The notes under the pieces are model-generated. The model saw only the letters and a program-made list of their open reading frames with translations, made no database searches and had not been told where the DNA came from. The translations under genes and the position numbers were made by a program. A stretch of DNA of 5,347 nt from Planctomycetota bacterium (lineage in GTDB: Bacteria; Planctomycetota; Planctomycetia; Planctomycetales; Planctomycetaceae), in assembly GCA_027622115.1 (NCBI GenBank), contig JAQBZS010000591.1, positions 1 to 5,347 on the forward strand. Reading direction: 5' to 3'. Positions 4,687-5,347 of this stretch are shown in pieces (position 1 is the stretch's first letter; each line of letters begins with the position of its first letter).

Positions 4687-5347
4687 ATGCGACTTTCGAC
4701 GATGGTTCTCGGCTTTCTTGGTCTTGTTGTCGTTGGCCAATGCTGGGCCGATCGACCGCTCAACACGCTCAGTGAAGCCGAAAAGCGGTCTGGGTGGGAA
4801 TTGCTGTTTGACGGCAAATCCGCGGACGCTTGGCGGAATTACAAGCAGGACGCGCTGAGCGATGGCTGGGTGATTGACGACGGCGCGCTGACTCGCAAAC
4901 GCCAGAGTGCGGGCGACATCATCACCAAGAAGCAGTACGAATTCTTCGAATTGCAACTCGAGTATCGCATTTCAAAAGGCGGCAACAGCGGGCTGATGTT
5001 TCATGTGCGTGAAGGCGAGCACAGCACCGGGTTCACGGGTCCGGAGGTTCAAATCCAGGACAACGTGCATGGCCACGATCCCATCAAGTCGGGCTGGCTG
5101 TATCAACTTTACAAACCGGTCAAACCCGCCTGGGCGATTAAGTTCGAGAACCAAGTCGGCTACAAGAGCCCGGATGTCAGCGACGCGACTCGTCCGTTTG
5201 GAGAGTGGAATCACATCTATCTGCGAATCGCCAAGTCGAACGGCGAAGTCTGCATGAACGGCGTGAGTTATTACTACTTCGTGAAAGGGAGTGCCGACTG
5301 GAACAAACGAGTCGCCGCCAGCAAATTCAAGAACTTCCCCGAGTTCG
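4687..5347 (+). CDS. Secreted DUF1080 (3-keto-disaccharide hydrolase) protein, 3' end outside window
   Basis: Open from the ATG at 4687 to the window edge, giving 220 codons with no stop. The N-terminus is a signal peptide (MRLSTMVLGFLGLVVVG, probable cut after CWA, residue 21). The mature part is the concanavalin-like DUF1080 domain (Pfam PF06439): WELLFDGKS (37-45) at its start, DGWVIDDGALT (about 119 bases further on), GGNSGLMFHV (98-107), EVQIQDN (120-126), GEWNH (172-176) and an NGV turn, followed by a KFKNFPEF segment that normally lies near the domain's end. So the domain is nearly complete and only a short tail is probably missing. The family acts on sugars; some members cleave 3-keto-disaccharides and others are fused to glycan or heme modules. 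The protein likely works in the periplasm or outside. No operon partner is visible upstream; the preceding region is debris, so it probably has its own promoter. Confidence 0.93.
   Translation, partial: MRLSTMVLGFLGLVVVGQCWADRPLNTLSEAEKRSGWELLFDGKSADAWRNYKQDALSDGWVIDDGALTRKRQSAGDIITKKQYEFFELQLEYRISKGGNSGLMFHVREGEHSTGFTGPEVQIQDNVHGHDPIKSGWLYQLYKPVKPAWAIKFENQVGYKSPDVSDATRPFGEWNHIYLRIAKSNGEVCMNGVSYYYFVKGSADWNKRVAASKFKNFPEF

Noticed and set aside
4700..4745. A lipoprotein signal in the DUF1080 protein ending at Cys19.
   Set aside because: The residues before the Cys (VVGQ) do not fit a lipobox, because a Gln at -1 is unusual; a signal peptidase I site after CWA fits better.
5046..5056. GGTTCAAATCC, identical to a tRNA T-loop and a possible attachment-site partner of the broken tRNA.
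   Set aside because: It is in the conserved EVQIQ part of the DUF1080 domain, where these codons are expected; the match is most likely chance.
1..5347. CRISPR array, transposase, integrase or toxin-antitoxin pair.
   Set aside because: No regularly spaced repeats and no reading frame with motifs of these families were found on either strand.

Overview
The window looks like a piece of a Planctomycetota chromosome (Pirellula/Rhodopirellula-like). This is an inference from content: moderately high GC, a secreted iduronate-2-sulfatase-type enzyme co-transcribed with a PQQ-type beta-propeller protein, a secreted DUF1080 (3-keto-disaccharide hydrolase) protein, and a Calx-beta domain remnant. All of these are strongly expanded in that phylum. 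No rRNA or other taxonomic marker is present.

Left part (2-3262, + strand): a compact three-gene run. A beta-propeller protein truncated by the window edge overlaps the sulfatase start by an ATGA. The sulfatase has a signal peptide and all the catalytic residues expected of a type I formylglycine sulfatase. After 43 bases comes proC, a complete pyrroline-5-carboxylate reductase. The first two probably act together outside the cytoplasm on sulfated glycans; proC is a cytoplasmic housekeeping gene that seems to share the transcript by position only.

Middle part (3263-4442): a patch of broken genes. From left to right it holds a small secreted-protein gene on the minus strand split by an apparent one-base frameshift; a two-sided fragment of a Calx-beta repeat protein on the plus strand; a minus-strand reading-frame remnant that ends in a 14-bp tandem duplication; and, abutting that remnant, the first 61 bases of a tRNA-Pro(UGG) gene whose T-arm 3' strand and acceptor 3' strand are missing. 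No transposase, integrase or CRISPR array is visible. The patch reads as a recombination or insertion/deletion scar.

Right part (4443-5347): about 240 bases of palindrome-rich spacer, then a DUF1080 gene on the plus strand with a good ribosome binding site and signal peptide, cut by the window end. I did not find a convincing new biological system. The most unusual content is the truncated tRNA and the pile-up of gene fragments beside it.
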